The translations under genes and the position numbers were made by a program. A stretch of 64,000 nt of DNA from Mycocentrospora acerina (taxonomy: Eukaryota; Ascomycota; Dothideomycetes; Pleosporales), in contig JAKUHH010000108.1 in the NCBI GenBank assembly GCA_022701365.1, positions 123,821 through 187,820 of the forward strand, given 5' to 3'. Under the pieces are notes generated by a model that saw only the letters and a list, made by a program, of their open reading frames with translations, searched no databases and was not told where the DNA came from. Positions 22,532-32,931 of this stretch are shown in pieces (the stretch's first letter is position 1; every line of letters begins with the position of its first letter).

Positions 22532-23737
22532 ATGGACGCAAATGTCTCCCCCACTACGAGCGCGCCTTCCGGCTCCAACTCTTCCGCGCCTTCCTCTACC
22601 GAATTCTCCGTAGAGCACCCCGAATTCTCCGTAGAGCAAGCAGAATTTCCCGTAGAGAAAACAGAATCGCTGCCGGCTGGCGCACCAGCATGCTCTCTCT
22701 TCGAGGTTCGTCACACACCAAACGCTGGACGCGCTGTCTTCGCGTCCCAGGACATACCTAGAGGCACGCTGGTTTTCCGCTCAGACGACCTCACACTTTA
22801 TGTCCTACTTCGGGAGTATAGACGCGAGGTGTGCGCTCAATGCTTCAGCTATGAACACGGGAGAGATCTGAGCATACGCGACCAGAGCGTAGGCTTTGCG
22901 TTCTGCTCCAAGAGCTGCCAGGCGGTATGGAGGGAAGAGAGCAAAGATGTTGGCGTGCAGGCATGGACCGCAGTTGAGAAGCTAGTCAAAGGCCGTACCA
23001 AAGAGGACAGTGAAATGATGGACATTGACCTCCCACGGCCAAATTCCGAAGCCATCACACAAGCATGGGAGAGTGTCGCCGCCCAAGCAGCACTCATACG
23101 CACTGCACGAGAAGGCCCTCAGTCGACAAAACAACACAAAAAAGCTCTCCAAAAGGCCCTTCTTCAGCCCCTCTCACCAGACATCATATCCTTCTGCCTC
23201 AGTGGCATTCTCTCTCTCCACACTCACCCCTCGCGATACCCGCATCTCCTCGCCCTCGCTTCTGACCCCACGCCCTACCACAACACTCCCGACCTCGTTG
23301 CCTTCACCCGCACGTATCTACATCTCCTGGCCGTTCTGCCCTTGCCCCTTCTCCCCCTCACCACGCCCCAAACTCTCATTACCCTCTCCTCCCGCGACTC
23401 CCACAACTCGTTCGGCATCCGTTCACTAGAGGACGATGGGAGTGAGTTCTTCGGCTACGGGTGCTGGCCCGCCGCCAGCTACTTCAACCACAGCTGTGCG
23501 CCGAGTGTTGAGAAGAGGAGGGAGGGGAGGGAATGGATATTTCGCGCTGCGAGGGACTTGAGATGTGGGGACGAGATTTGCATTACGTATTTGAGTGGCG
23601 AGGAGAGGGAACAGAGCCGCGAGGTGAGGATGAGGACATTGAGGAGGAATTGGGGGTTTGATTGTGCGTGTGAGAAGTGTAGAGAGAGTCGAAGAGAGGA
23701 GAGGCGAGACGAGACGAGACGAGATGAGAACAAATAG
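22532..23737 (+). CDS. SET-domain protein (SMYD/SET6-like lysine methyltransferase)
   Basis: Probable S-adenosylmethionine-dependent protein lysine methyltransferase with a split SET domain, single exon, 401 aa. The first SET segment starts near residue 58 (RHTPNAGRAVFASQDIPRG). A MYND-like cysteine insert follows (C101, C104, then C125 and C129). The catalytic half has the SAM-pocket motif NHSCAPS at about residue 319 and ICITYLSGEE, the latter carrying the conserved catalytic-site Tyr. The post-SET cysteines appear in FDCACEKC. The N-terminus holds three tandem seven-residue units (EFSVEHP, EFSVEQA, EFPVEKT), encoded by 21-bp repeats. The last residues (Arg/Glu/Asp only) are encoded by a GAGAC microsatellite and probably vary between strains. 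Substrate unknown. Confidence 0.85.
   Translation: MDANVSPTTSAPSGSNSSAPSSTEFSVEHPEFSVEQAEFPVEKTESLPAGAPACSLFEVRHTPNAGRAVFASQDIPRGTLVFRSDDLTLYVLLREYRREVCAQCFSYEHGRDLSIRDQSVGFAFCSKSCQAVWREESKDVGVQAWTAVEKLVKGRTKEDSEMMDIDLPRPNSEAITQAWESVAAQAALIRTAREGPQSTKQHKKALQKALLQPLSPDIISFCLSGILSLHTHPSRYPHLLALASDPTPYHNTPDLVAFTRTYLHLLAVLPLPLLPLTTPQTLITLSSRDSHNSFGIRSLEDDGSEFFGYGCWPAASYFNHSCAPSVEKRREGREWIFRAARDLRCGDEICITYLSGEEREQSREVRMRTLRRNWGFDCACEKCRESRREERRDETRRDENK
22601..22663 (+). repeat. Three 21-bp tandem units in the SET gene
   Basis: Units at 22601-22621, 22622-22642 and 22643-22663 begin GAATTCTCC, GAATTCTCC and GAATTTCCC and each encode a seven-residue EF(S/P)VE-type unit. The length is a multiple of three, so copy-number change keeps frame. 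Confidence 0.85.
23695..23725 (+). repeat. GAGAC microsatellite at the SET gene 3' end
   Basis: Reiterated AGACG/GAGAC pentamers overlap the last codons of the SET-domain gene and produce its Arg/Asp/Glu tail. Pentamer gain or loss would shift the frame and alter the terminal residues only. Confidence 0.75.
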
Positions 23738-24055
23738 ATTTGCAGAAAGATTGTTTGTTGAGCAAGACATGTGGGTTGTAAATACTGGGTCTACCTACAA
23801 GACAGAGATATTCTGTGGCACTGTCTTGATCGCATCCACTCAGAACAGTGGGTGGCATGGAGATGTGTCTATACAGGCAGAGACGCGATGCAAACACCGC
23901 ACGTCATACAAATAGATGCATGTCGTTCCATAGGTCAAACGAAGATGGAAGGAAGCGGCAGAAAGAGGTGCATGATTCATGCAGCTTGATCATGTAATCA
24001 AGGAATAGTCCTGACACATCTGTACAAGATCTAGGTAGATGAATAAGCTTTCGTT
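23738..24055. other. Intergenic spacer
   Basis: Three-prime region of the SET gene. No supported feature in this 318-bp stretch. Confidence 0.6.
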
Positions 24056-24555
24056 TCAGTAAGCCGGATGTCCGCGGGAGGGGGGAGTGTTCTTTTGAGT
24101 CAGACGAGGAATGGGAGGCAATTGAGAAGCTGTTTTGTCATCTGCAAGACGGGCGAACCGAACGAATGTGTGCAGTTGCAGAGAGAGGGCAACAAGAATA
24201 ACGAGAGTAACAACAACTCCAGCCACCAACCGGGAATGAACTTGTTCCCAGTCGAAATGTGGGTCTGCCCGCATTTACTGATGAGGACCTACGTCGTTGA
24301 AGAAACCTAATCCAGAAAGCATGATGGAGGGCCATGCCGGATTGCGGATACAAGCGCAGTTGGAAGGGAGAGAGCACACAACACCATGGTAGAGATAGCT
24401 CGCACTTACGCATGCCCAGCGCCATAGTCCATCTCGTGGCTTTCAAGAATGATGCGCGCAAGGTTGTCGCCCGTGTCTCTGGCTGCGGCTAAACGTCAGA
24501 ACGTGTTTCACAGATGCGCTGTGCAGACGAGGATTGGTGGCTGGTGATTGGTCAT
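24056..24555 (-). CDS. Possible small single-pass membrane protein, poorly resolved
   Basis: A 72-codon frame (ATG at 24274, stop at 24056) contains a strong hydrophobic helix (LVAGVVVTLVILVALSLQL) flanked by charged residues. Upstream there are exon-like pieces: an ATG at 24555, an acceptor at 24489, and a good GTAAGT donor at 24409 after the sequence RWTMALGM. Splicing at 24307 gives a 45-aa protein ending FFNDVGPHQ; splicing further in (a GCAG acceptor at about 24263) would instead join the pieces to the membrane helix. I cannot decide between these. A real small gene is plausible because of the donor and helix, but the exact product is unknown and no family is recognised. Confidence 0.28.
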
Positions 24556-25870
24556 GGGGACCCCAACATCGTCGTGACGTAAGAGAAGGAGCTAAATGGA
24601 CCCTGCAGATAACCAGCCGTTGCAGTCTGGGAATCTCGTCACCCAAAACGAGGCGAGGGGAGGTGATGCTGGTGTGTGTGATGATGATGTGCGCGAGATG
24701 CGCAAGGGATGATTCGTGATCTGCTTGGGGGAGGGGGCAGAGGACATTATTGGGCTGCTTGGTGCCGTTTGGGCCGCTGCAGAACATGGCGGCGGTCCGA
24801 CGGCGGGTTGGCAAGCTTGTCGATGAGTGAGACGATGAGAACGCGTGCAGGAGGACTCCCGCATCGTGCTTGGAAAAAAAGCCAAATGCAAGCTTCTGGG
24901 GCGAGCCCGCTCCTCTCTGCTTAGTATTTTGCGCCGAAGCAACGTTAGTGCCCCAAGACGCAGAGGACATGTTGACACAAAAACCACCTCGAGCCTCTTT
25001 TCCTTCAGTACCCCGCCGCACTCTTTCTGCTCCTGCTGCCCTCGCGCTTCGCAAGACCGCCGTCGACATACGAGTGCCTGCCCCAGTCTGCATCTGACCG
25101 TCAGATCTCTGCCCCATTGAGCACCGACGACAACATCGCCGAGATCGAGCTGCTCCAATCCTCGCGTCCACTGAACTGCCCTGCCCTGCCTCACTACCCT
25201 TGTCCCGAGCTAAGGGTCCTGCGAGAAGCACTCTACGGGACACGATACTTGGTGCAGCAGCAGCGGCGTCATACCTCCACCAGGGTCGTTGACGAGAACG
25301 CCCCACGACGTAGCACACAAGCGCCCGCTTTCATCGAGATCCAAGCACTTTGCGCTCTGCACATGCAGTTCCAGAGCTCGTCCAGCAAAGACGGCCGCGG
25401 CAAAAAGATGGCTCCCGTAATCGAGGTAAGAGAGCATGTTTTTCTTCAGGCCAGCCTCGCAATCCAGCGCGCCAGCCAGAACAACGGCCAGCAGATGAGG
25501 CTGGGCGTAGATGCGGGTGCTTTGGCGATGATGTTGGGCGGGTGCTTCGTCATTTTAGCCAGGTCAAAGCGCACTCTACGTCATATGACACCCCAGCCAG
25601 CGCTGTTGTTCTGGCAGCAAGCTCCTGCGTTCCCCATGCATGACCCATCCAAGGTTCTCTTCAACCAGTCGCATTTCCTTTGCCTTCACCCCCCTCAGAC
25701 TCTCAATTATTCCCGTTGCACTGCGCTTGATTGAACTAAAAACGGCTGCTTACGGCTCTTTTTCTGCGTTTTCGTTTGCTACTGCTCTTGGGCCTCGCCG
25801 ACCCCGCTATCCACCATCAACATCAATCCACTGTCCCCTGAGACACCCCTTTGTGCACATAAACTAAATC
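24556..25870. other. Long leader/promoter region of the kinase gene
   Basis: GC-rich 1.3 kb upstream of the kinase ATG. Long frames exist on both strands (24443-25318 minus, 25117-25734 plus) but they are compositionally random and overlap each other. A CT-rich stretch just before the ATG fits a fungal 5' untranslated region. Confidence 0.55.
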
Positions 25871-28095
25871 ATGGCTGCGATACAGAACTTTAAGAATTTC
25901 TTGCGTCATGGCAAGCAGGCCCGCCAAAACGCCGAGCCAACAACAAATGTATCACCTGTTCACGCCCAGCATCAGCGATACAACCAGGCACCAGAACCCG
26001 TTCATCATGGCATTTCTGAACCCGCACTAGGCCACAAGCCACTGCAGCACGGAGCCGTCCCGCATGGCGACTACTCAGTAGGTGCTGGTGCTGGAGACAA
26101 CCGTAATGTTGCCGCACAGGCCGGTGATGCGGCGGCGCGGGCAGTTGGTGACAAGCAAAAGCGCGAGGCTGCCGCTAAGAACCAGGCAGTCGACCCCGAT
26201 GTACTGCAACGCATTGTTGCAGAGGAACGTGAGGCCAAGGGCAAGCTGCCCAAGTACCCTGGCCTCGAACGTTGGGTGCTGCTCGAGAAGATGGGCGACG
26301 GCGCCTTCAGCAACGTCTACCGAGCTAGGGACACCACTGGCCAGTGGGACGAAGTTGCCATTAAGGTTGTCCGCAAATTTGAAATGAATTCGCAGCAGGT
26401 CAGTATTGCCCCAACGCTTTTCCATTCCCAGCCCATCTCATACTACCACATCCTCCCCCCCATCCGCATCATATTGATGGAGTTTCGGTGTTTTTGGACG
26501 TTACCAACGCGAGGCGGGTGTAGGGCGACAAGCATGTGCATCCGGACTTCAAAACGCCAAAAGCAGCCGAGGTGCGCTATTTTTCCAGCAGAGTTGATGC
26601 TTGACCCCCGTTAGCATCGACTTCCTCTTTCCCACTCCGATGTGTAGGGCATGCGCTGACGTGATGCCTTACAGAGAGCGAATATCCTGAAGGAGGTTCA
26701 GATTATGCGCCAACTCGACCATCCCAACATTGTCAAACTCATCGACTTCTCCGAATCGCGGCAGTACTACTACATCGTGCTCGAGCTGTGCCCAGGTGGC
26801 GAGCTGTTCCACCAGATCGTAAGACTGACGTACTTCTCCGAGGACCTTTCACGACACACCATCATCCAAGTTGCAAAGGCGTTACAGTACTTGCATGAAG
26901 AGGCAGGCGTCGTTCACCGGTTTGTACTCTGTTGTTATTCAGCCCGAAGTTGCCGAGACTGACGTCATGTGATAGTGATATAAAGCCAGAGAACCTGTTG
27001 TTCTACCCCACACCATTTGTCCCGACACGCAATCCTAAGCCTAGGGGTCCTGATGATGAGGACAAGGCTGATGAGGGCGAATACGTCAAGGGGAAGGGTG
27101 CGGGAGGTATCGGCCTCATCAAGGTTGCTGACTTTGGTCTCAGCAAAGTCATTTGGGACAGTCAGACTATGACACCTTGCGGAACCGTCGGTTACACAGC
27201 TCCCGAGATTGTCAAGGACGAGCGTTATTCCAAGAGTGTTGACATGTGGGCGCTGGGCTGCGTACTTTACACTCTCCTCTGTGGGTTCCCGCCATTCTAC
27301 GACGAGTCTATTCAAACCCTCACGGAGAAGGTTGCTCGTGGCCAGTACACTTTCTTATCGCCGTGGTGGGACGAGATCTCCAAATCTGCTCAGGACCTGG
27401 TCACCCACCTCCTGACTGTGGACCCTGAGAAGCGATACGACATCAACCAATTCCTTGAACACCCCTGGATACGTGAGGCAGATGAGCCCACATATGCAGC
27501 ATACGACGCGCCTCCTCTAGCTACCCCTGCTGCAAAGAAGAGCGAGAGACTTCAACCAGACTTCTCGTACCTCGAGTCGCCCAGTGCGAAGCGCCAGGAC
27601 TTCCGATCCCCCGGTGCTGTCAATCTCCGAGAAGTATTTGATGTCAGTTATGCAGTACACCGACAGGAAGAAGAGGGTAAGAGGCGGAAAAACTTCAAAC
27701 AGGGGTACCGCGGCGCAAACGCCATCAACTCACTCAACGCCCTCGACGAAAATGAAGATGACGAATACTCTGCCGAATCAGCACCATACGACGCATCATC
27801 ACAGCATCCACCAGCCAAGCTTCCCAAATCCCAAGGAGCTGATGTATCAGCAATGGAGCAGAAAATGCGTAACACGACGCTATCGGCCGCCGCTCAGGCA
27901 CGGCAGCAACCGCGACAGCCGGAACAACGCGGCTATGGTCAACACTCGCCTGCCGTTGCCGCTGCAGCCAAGCGCCAGGTTAGAAACAAGGGCACTTTTG
28001 AGCTCAATCTCGACAGCGCAACACTTTTGGGTCGCCGAGCAAAGAAGCCAGAACCTAGTAATCTGAGGGAGCAGGTGACTGCCGGAGGTTCATGA
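25871..28095 (+). CDS. Serine/threonine protein kinase, Rck2/Srk1 (MAPKAP-like) type
   Basis: Cytosolic kinase of the CaMK group resembling yeast Rck2 and fission-yeast Srk1, which act below the Hog1/Sty1 stress MAP kinase. Model: 630 aa in three exons, 25871-26398, 26675-26919 and 26976-28095, with introns of 276 and 56 nt. The catalytic domain is complete: glycine loop GDGAFSNVYRA (142-152), Lys165 in VAIK, HRDIKPEN (257-264; the Arg codon is split by intron 2), DFG at 310-312, and TPCGTVGYTAPE with APE at 333-335. An insert of about 38 acidic residues between PENLLF and the DFG strand is characteristic of the Rck2/Srk1 subgroup. The C-terminal 200 residues are low complexity, with a basic segment (GKRRKNFKQGYRG) that could be a MAPK-docking or regulatory element. 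Stress-pathway role is inferred from the subgroup. Confidence 0.88.
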
Positions 28096-28560
28096 CCACC
28101 AACGTCACTTGGGCGTGACTGGTAGTAAAGGACTTGAGATATGGGTCTAGTTCAGCATGACGGCGTTTTCCTTTTCTTTTTCCACCACTCCTTTCTTTGA
28201 GCCTTTTCATGTTCTCTGGCGACCTTGTCTACGTCTGAAGGCTCGGCTGTTTTGTGCGACATGGCATATTTGCGGCTTCTCTTCTGTCATTTTTCCGTAA
28301 TCCTCAACGGGGTTGGTCGAGCATGTGCGTATGGGGGTTGTTGAGGATAGTGCTGGATGCGTCTAGAATGCATATGGCGCGTATGTACTTATGTATGTTC
28401 GTGCTACATAGTGTAAATGATAATCTCCCCCCTGGAATTGCTCTCAATATATCGCATGTAAATTTTGCTGTGAAGAAGAATGAGTCAAAATAAGGCAAAG
28501 GTAGATTACTGATGTGATGACTTTTTTTTCAAAATTTCTCTCTTCACACGTCCTTTCTTT

Positions 28561-28579
28561 CTCTCTCTCTCTCTCTCTT
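28561..28579 (+). repeat. CT dinucleotide microsatellite
   Basis: About nine CT units in the convergent spacer downstream of the kinase. Confidence 0.9.
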
Positions 28580-28856
28580 CTCCATAGGTTGATCCATTCA
28601 AAAAACGTAGACATGTAGTATTTCTAGTTTTGGCAAGCTAAAATTTCCTTGTACAGTCTATACAACTTTCTTCTCATCCATCCTCATCGTCGAAAGAGTT
28701 TAACAAGCCAATTTAACGTGCTATTTACCATTTACTACTATCCCTACTTGGTGTGTGTCTTTTTACTTTCTTTCTTTTATTTTTGTGCGTTTTGGACTTG
28801 TGTTGGGCTACTGTGGGTAAGGGAGGATGGGATGGGATGGGATATTTATTGATGAT

Positions 28857-28877
28857 GAATTGAATTGAATTGAATTG
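28857..28877 (+). repeat. GAATT pentamer repeat
   Basis: Four tandem GAATT units, then GAT, in the convergent spacer. Confidence 0.85.
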
Positions 28878-29100
28878 ATGGACATAGTACAGTGGGGAAT
28901 GATGGAAAGGAAGACATTGTGGATAATTGATTGTTTGATTGTAGTGAACTGTAGAGGGATGTAGGGTTTGAACCAGGACGATGCTGAAGTTTTTATGTGC
29001 TCATTTATCGAGCCATCCTTTCTTCCGCTCATCCGTCCATCCGTCTCTGAAACATTGCATACGCCAAAAACGCCATCGTGTATGCCAAGGGGGGGTATAT

Positions 29101-29126
29101 CCGTCTCCGTCTCCGTCTCCGTCTCC
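29101..29126 (+). repeat. CCGTCT hexamer repeat
   Basis: Four tandem CCGTCT-type units; source of the Thr/Glu alternation seen in spurious antisense frames. Confidence 0.85.
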
Positions 29127-29580
29127 TTCTGCACTCCCGTCTCCACACCTGTTTGTTTGCATGTATATATGTACGCTAGCATATGGCTAGAAAGGAACGT
29201 AAAGTAAAATAAACATGAAAGGAAACATATTGCCAATACCGTGTGTCTCATGAATCTCGTACGAGCAGCATCAACTGCTGATGTTGACATGATCGTCGTG
29301 ATCGTAATCATAAGTCGACATCTCAGGCCTAGCCCAGCCCAGCCTCGGTACCAATGCAAGTATGTCTGCAAATGGCCTGCCACAAAATGTCTTGTAAGAT
29401 GCGGGGTGATGCGCACAGCGCAGTACCACGTGCAGTTGAAAGCTCAATTGAATCGAGAGACAAGGACAAAGGAAAAGGACTGAGAAAGAAAAACAAAGAA
29501 GACGCTGAATCGCAGTACAGAAAGCTCGAACATATGAAACAAAACAACGGAGTATCTCGAGACAAAATGAGAAAGCTTAT

Positions 29581-30915
29581 TTACAAAAACACGCCTCGGA
29601 ACCTAGCACCGTTCTTGTGCAGCACTGAGTGTGAGGCTGCTGCGCGCGGTGCGACAACCGGCGACGTAGGAGTCTTGCTGGTATGCGCTGCAGTGACGGT
29701 GAGAGTGATGAAATCCGTGACTGTGACTACCGCGTTGCCGGAGGGGATTGGTGTTGAGTTAGGGCGCTGGGTGACGGTGATGAAGTCCGTGACCGTCACT
29801 ACAACACCACCACTAGCAGGCAGAGACGTAGATGACGATGATTTGCTGGGACGCTGAGTAACAATGGAAGTCTTTGTCTGAGCAGGGGCTGTCGGGGAAG
29901 GAGCGGTGCGTGTCGGACGCTTAGACGTTGACAGCGTTGGGTTGGTGGGACTGGGAGCAATACCGGTAGACGCTGACGGTTTGCCTGTGAAGATGGGGCC
30001 GACCTCACCCTGCATGGCGTTTGTCATGAGCGCTGTGCGCGATGCAAATGCCGCGACAGCGACCGACATGGCATCTTGCTGGGAGCCAAGGTCGAACTGT
30101 GACTCTGCTGAGGCTGCCATGGCAACGTCTGCAGAAGTCACATCAACGTCGATGCAGGTCGTGTAGTACTCGTCTTTACCGGTAGGGAGGCCAGGGTCTT
30201 TTCCAGGCGCTGTGTTCCATTGCCATACCCAGTAGAAGGTGTAGGGCTTGCCGGCTTGGGTGGCGTCAGGAACTTTGACGTTGGATTCGCAGAAAAGGGG
30301 GTAGTTGCCCGGGCCGTTGCTGACTTGGCCCAAGGCAAAGTTGGGGTCAGAAAGCTGGCGCTCCAGCGAGACGGGTGTATCGTTCTTCTCGTAGCAGCGG
30401 CCGTCGTCAAAGTCGTTCATGGCAAGGAGAGTGCCACGTTGGTCGCCGCCTTTGCCGTCCTTAGTCCACTGAAGAACGTTGGCGATTTTCTCGTCGGCCT
30501 TGGGCTGTGTGGTGCCGTACACAAAGATTGTGCCGCCCTTCTGGGGCTTGCCGAGCTGGTTGTTGGGCTTGGTGATGTGGCCATTCTCCATATACCGCAT
30601 GGCAATAAAGCCACCAGGCACAGCTTGAAGACGTGGGTACTTTGCGGCAGATTGCACCTGCTGGCGCTGCTTCTCGTGGCAAAGCAATGTGCTGTTGTCA
30701 ATGAACACACGGCTTTGATATGCGGGAATCTCAAAGTTCATAGAGAAGCCAGTGAAGCCGGGATCTGTCTTGGAGACCATGCCACGCGGGTACCCGTACT
30801 CGCCGACATACTGTCCTTTGCTGTTGACATTACGCAGCTGCTCAATCCAGGTATGACCCATGGCGACTGGAGCGACAGCCAGCGCCGCCAGAGTTGTTGT
30901 CAAGATGTTCAACAT
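29581..30915 (-). CDS. Secreted protein with predicted mature N-terminal His (LPMO-like), Ser/Thr-rich tail
   Basis: Predicted extracellular protein of 444 aa, single exon. I start at the ATG at 30915: residues 1-20 form a clear signal peptide ending VAPVAMG, and cleavage would expose HTWIEQLRN, placing histidine first. The frame is open upstream to an ATG at 30972, which would bury the signal. The first 290 residues form a folded domain with several cysteines. It contains a second histidine in MRYMENGHITKP, an aromatic strand (FYWVWQWNT), and a final strand YYTTCIDVDVT. A first-residue His plus an internal His and a Tyr-x-x-x-Cys-type last strand is how the copper site of lytic polysaccharide monooxygenases is built. 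I recall a fungal uncharacterised-domain family starting HTW of this kind. The tail is Ser/Thr/Pro-rich linker with two VTVTDFIT repeats. Oxidative activity is inference only. Confidence 0.8.
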   Translation of the reverse strand: MLNILTTTLAALAVAPVAMGHTWIEQLRNVNSKGQYVGEYGYPRGMVSKTDPGFTGFSMNFEIPAYQSRVFIDNSTLLCHEKQRQQVQSAAKYPRLQAVPGGFIAMRYMENGHITKPNNQLGKPQKGGTIFVYGTTQPKADEKIANVLQWTKDGKGGDQRGTLLAMNDFDDGRCYEKNDTPVSLERQLSDPNFALGQVSNGPGNYPLFCESNVKVPDATQAGKPYTFYWVWQWNTAPGKDPGLPTGKDEYYTTCIDVDVTSADVAMAASAESQFDLGSQQDAMSVAVAAFASRTALMTNAMQGEVGPIFTGKPSASTGIAPSPTNPTLSTSKRPTRTAPSPTAPAQTKTSIVTQRPSKSSSSTSLPASGGVVVTVTDFITVTQRPNSTPIPSGNAVVTVTDFITLTVTAAHTSKTPTSPVVAPRAAASHSVLHKNGARFRGVFL

Positions 30916-32931
30916 CTTGGTTGTTGTTGCAGGGTATGCTTGTTGGTTTCGGCCTGCCGAAAAGGTAATCACAAATGCGCGGTCGCTGACACTGCAGAAA
31001 CTGTCGATGCAATCTGGGCAAGGTTGCTAAGAAAACAAGAGGTTCGCGCGAGGAAAATTAAAAAAGGTCAAAGAGGGCCTGCCTTGGTGGGGAGGGGGAG
31101 CTTGTGAATGTAATGAGATAATAGCACGTGCCGGGTCTGTCTGTCTTTCACCTAAATTGCAACAAGGCCATTGTTCAATAGAACCAGGAATTCGCTTGTT
31201 TGGTTATTGACTCTTCGCAACGTGACACACTCAATAGTGCGTCCAAGGGAAGAGAAGAACAGGGAAAGGGACAAGAGCAGCGACGTGTGAGTACAACCTG
31301 GCATCCAAGAGGCACCATGGGCCTTTATCAGCCGGGTGAAGGGTAGTGAGACAATTTGCTTTCGCAACGTTGTAGAAGTCAATTGCAGGCCTGGAAGCAA
31401 CGAAGAGACGAGAGCCAATAGAGAAGGAGACACAAAAGGTATCGAAACAGCGCGCCACTGCACGCGGCTCCGCTTCTAGGCTCACGACCTAATGTGGGCA
31501 TGTACGATCTGTGTTTCGACGTTGGGACCTACACTGTAGCCGCCAGCAATGGCGTCCCCGGTCCCGCCGCGTCGACACGGCGTAGCGCGCGCTGCTGCAG
31601 CCTCCCGCTGCGAGAGTGCAGATGGTGTTGCTGTTGAGGTGGATCGTGGGTCGCCCTACAAGGCTGGATGCTGCGGGAGAGCGACCTCCAGACGTGGTAG
31701 CGAGTAGTCCGGTATCAAGACAAGCGCAAGCCGTTGATCTACGACGCGAACACGGGAGCTAGGCATCACGTTGATGGGCTGTCCATCTCCGCTTTTCCAC
31801 GCCCGCTAGCCAGCAGGCATGGTGATGAAGGAGGAGAAGAAGAAGCGATAGCCTGCCACTTGCTCGGTGGGGGTGCTCTTCGCGGCCTGGGATTGCCAGC
31901 GCGACGCGTCACGAGAATAGCAAGGCGAGTACAAAAAAAGCACCGCCAAGGTTCACAAATCTAGATTGCCTGCGGTTGTGCGAGAGCAAGGCTTGCACCA
32001 CGCGACGACAGGTGAGTGACGCGCCATGGAGGCGCTTCGAGAAGCAAGACTCTTCCTCAAGTGATGGGTTGAGGTCAAGTCGACGACGCTTCGGCAAATT
32101 GTTTGGCGTTTCAGAAGCGGGACTAGTTCTCAGGCCGTCACCACTTGATTGGAGACTGGAGCACCACAACACCAACCTCCCCGTGCCACCTCGTTGACGC
32201 CCATCCACTCCCTATATTCGACACAAGAACCCTGACACACACATACACACACAAACAAACCACATCCACACTGGCAAACAGAGTTACACAGCACATACAC
32301 ACAGCCCTCTCAATGTTTCCAAGCAAGAAAAAAACCAAACACCCCCCCAAAAAGTTTAATGTACAAAATCACCTACCGTTTCCAGCATTCCTCTGCCCTT
32401 GTTTCATCGTGTCAAAACACGGCACATCTCATAAACCCTGAGGCATGCACCTCCATCCCATGCATGCTAGCTGGCATACCTGCTCGAGATTGCAGCACGC
32501 ATAGATTGGAGGAACGCAATCCAAATCTCGATACGTCGGACAAATGCAGCAGCACACGCGTCTACCGTGTCGTACGGCCATCGTGGATGGATATGCGCCT
32601 TGGCTGATACTTTTACTTGAGTAGCGTGATGTGATGTGATGTGATGAGAAGAGGTGAGTGGAGATTATGTGAATGTGATTCTCCAAGTCGCGGGAATGAC
32701 CATGTTGGTTTCTTTTCCACACACTTTCTTGCTTCGCTGAGCACTTTATGAGTACTGTGAAAGTGACCTGGTTACGAATCACTGTATTACAATCTTATTC
32801 ACTCTTCACGTCAATCATCCCAGCAGGTTGTGCAAATGTGCTGAAGAATGAATAGATAAAAAAGTATGAATATATATTACAACAAATCGACTCTTCAAAA
32901 TCAAGTCTCATCATCATCTGCATATTACGCA
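30916..32931. other. Gene-free upstream region
   Basis: About 2 kb holding the promoter of the secreted-protein gene and the 3' region of the metallopeptidase gene. Frames up to 103 codons occur but show no motif. CA-rich low complexity near 32230-32310; TGTGA repeats near 32628-32645. Confidence 0.55.

Larger units (their letters stand above)
28096..29580. other. Convergent intergenic spacer with short repeats
   Basis: Three-prime regions of the convergent kinase and His-1 secreted protein genes. It contains the CT run, GAATT and CCGTCT repeats listed separately. The 202-codon minus-strand frame at 28808-29416 runs through these repeats and is not credible as a gene. Confidence 0.6.

Noticed and set aside
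24443..25318. 291-codon minus-strand frame upstream of the kinase
   Set aside because: Arg/Ala/Ser-rich random-looking translation of GC-rich DNA, overlapped by equally long frames in other phases; no motif.
25117..25734. 205-codon plus-strand frame just before the kinase
   Set aside because: Lies in the likely kinase leader, no domain, and no splice connection that would join it to the kinase in frame was convincing.
28808..29416. 202-codon minus-strand frame
   Set aside because: Runs through GAATT and CCGTCT repeats; the translation is repeat-derived (Thr-Glu, Asn-Ser).
30220..31107. 295-codon plus-strand frame
   Set aside because: Antisense shadow of the secreted His-1 protein gene, which has a signal peptide and domain structure on the other strand.
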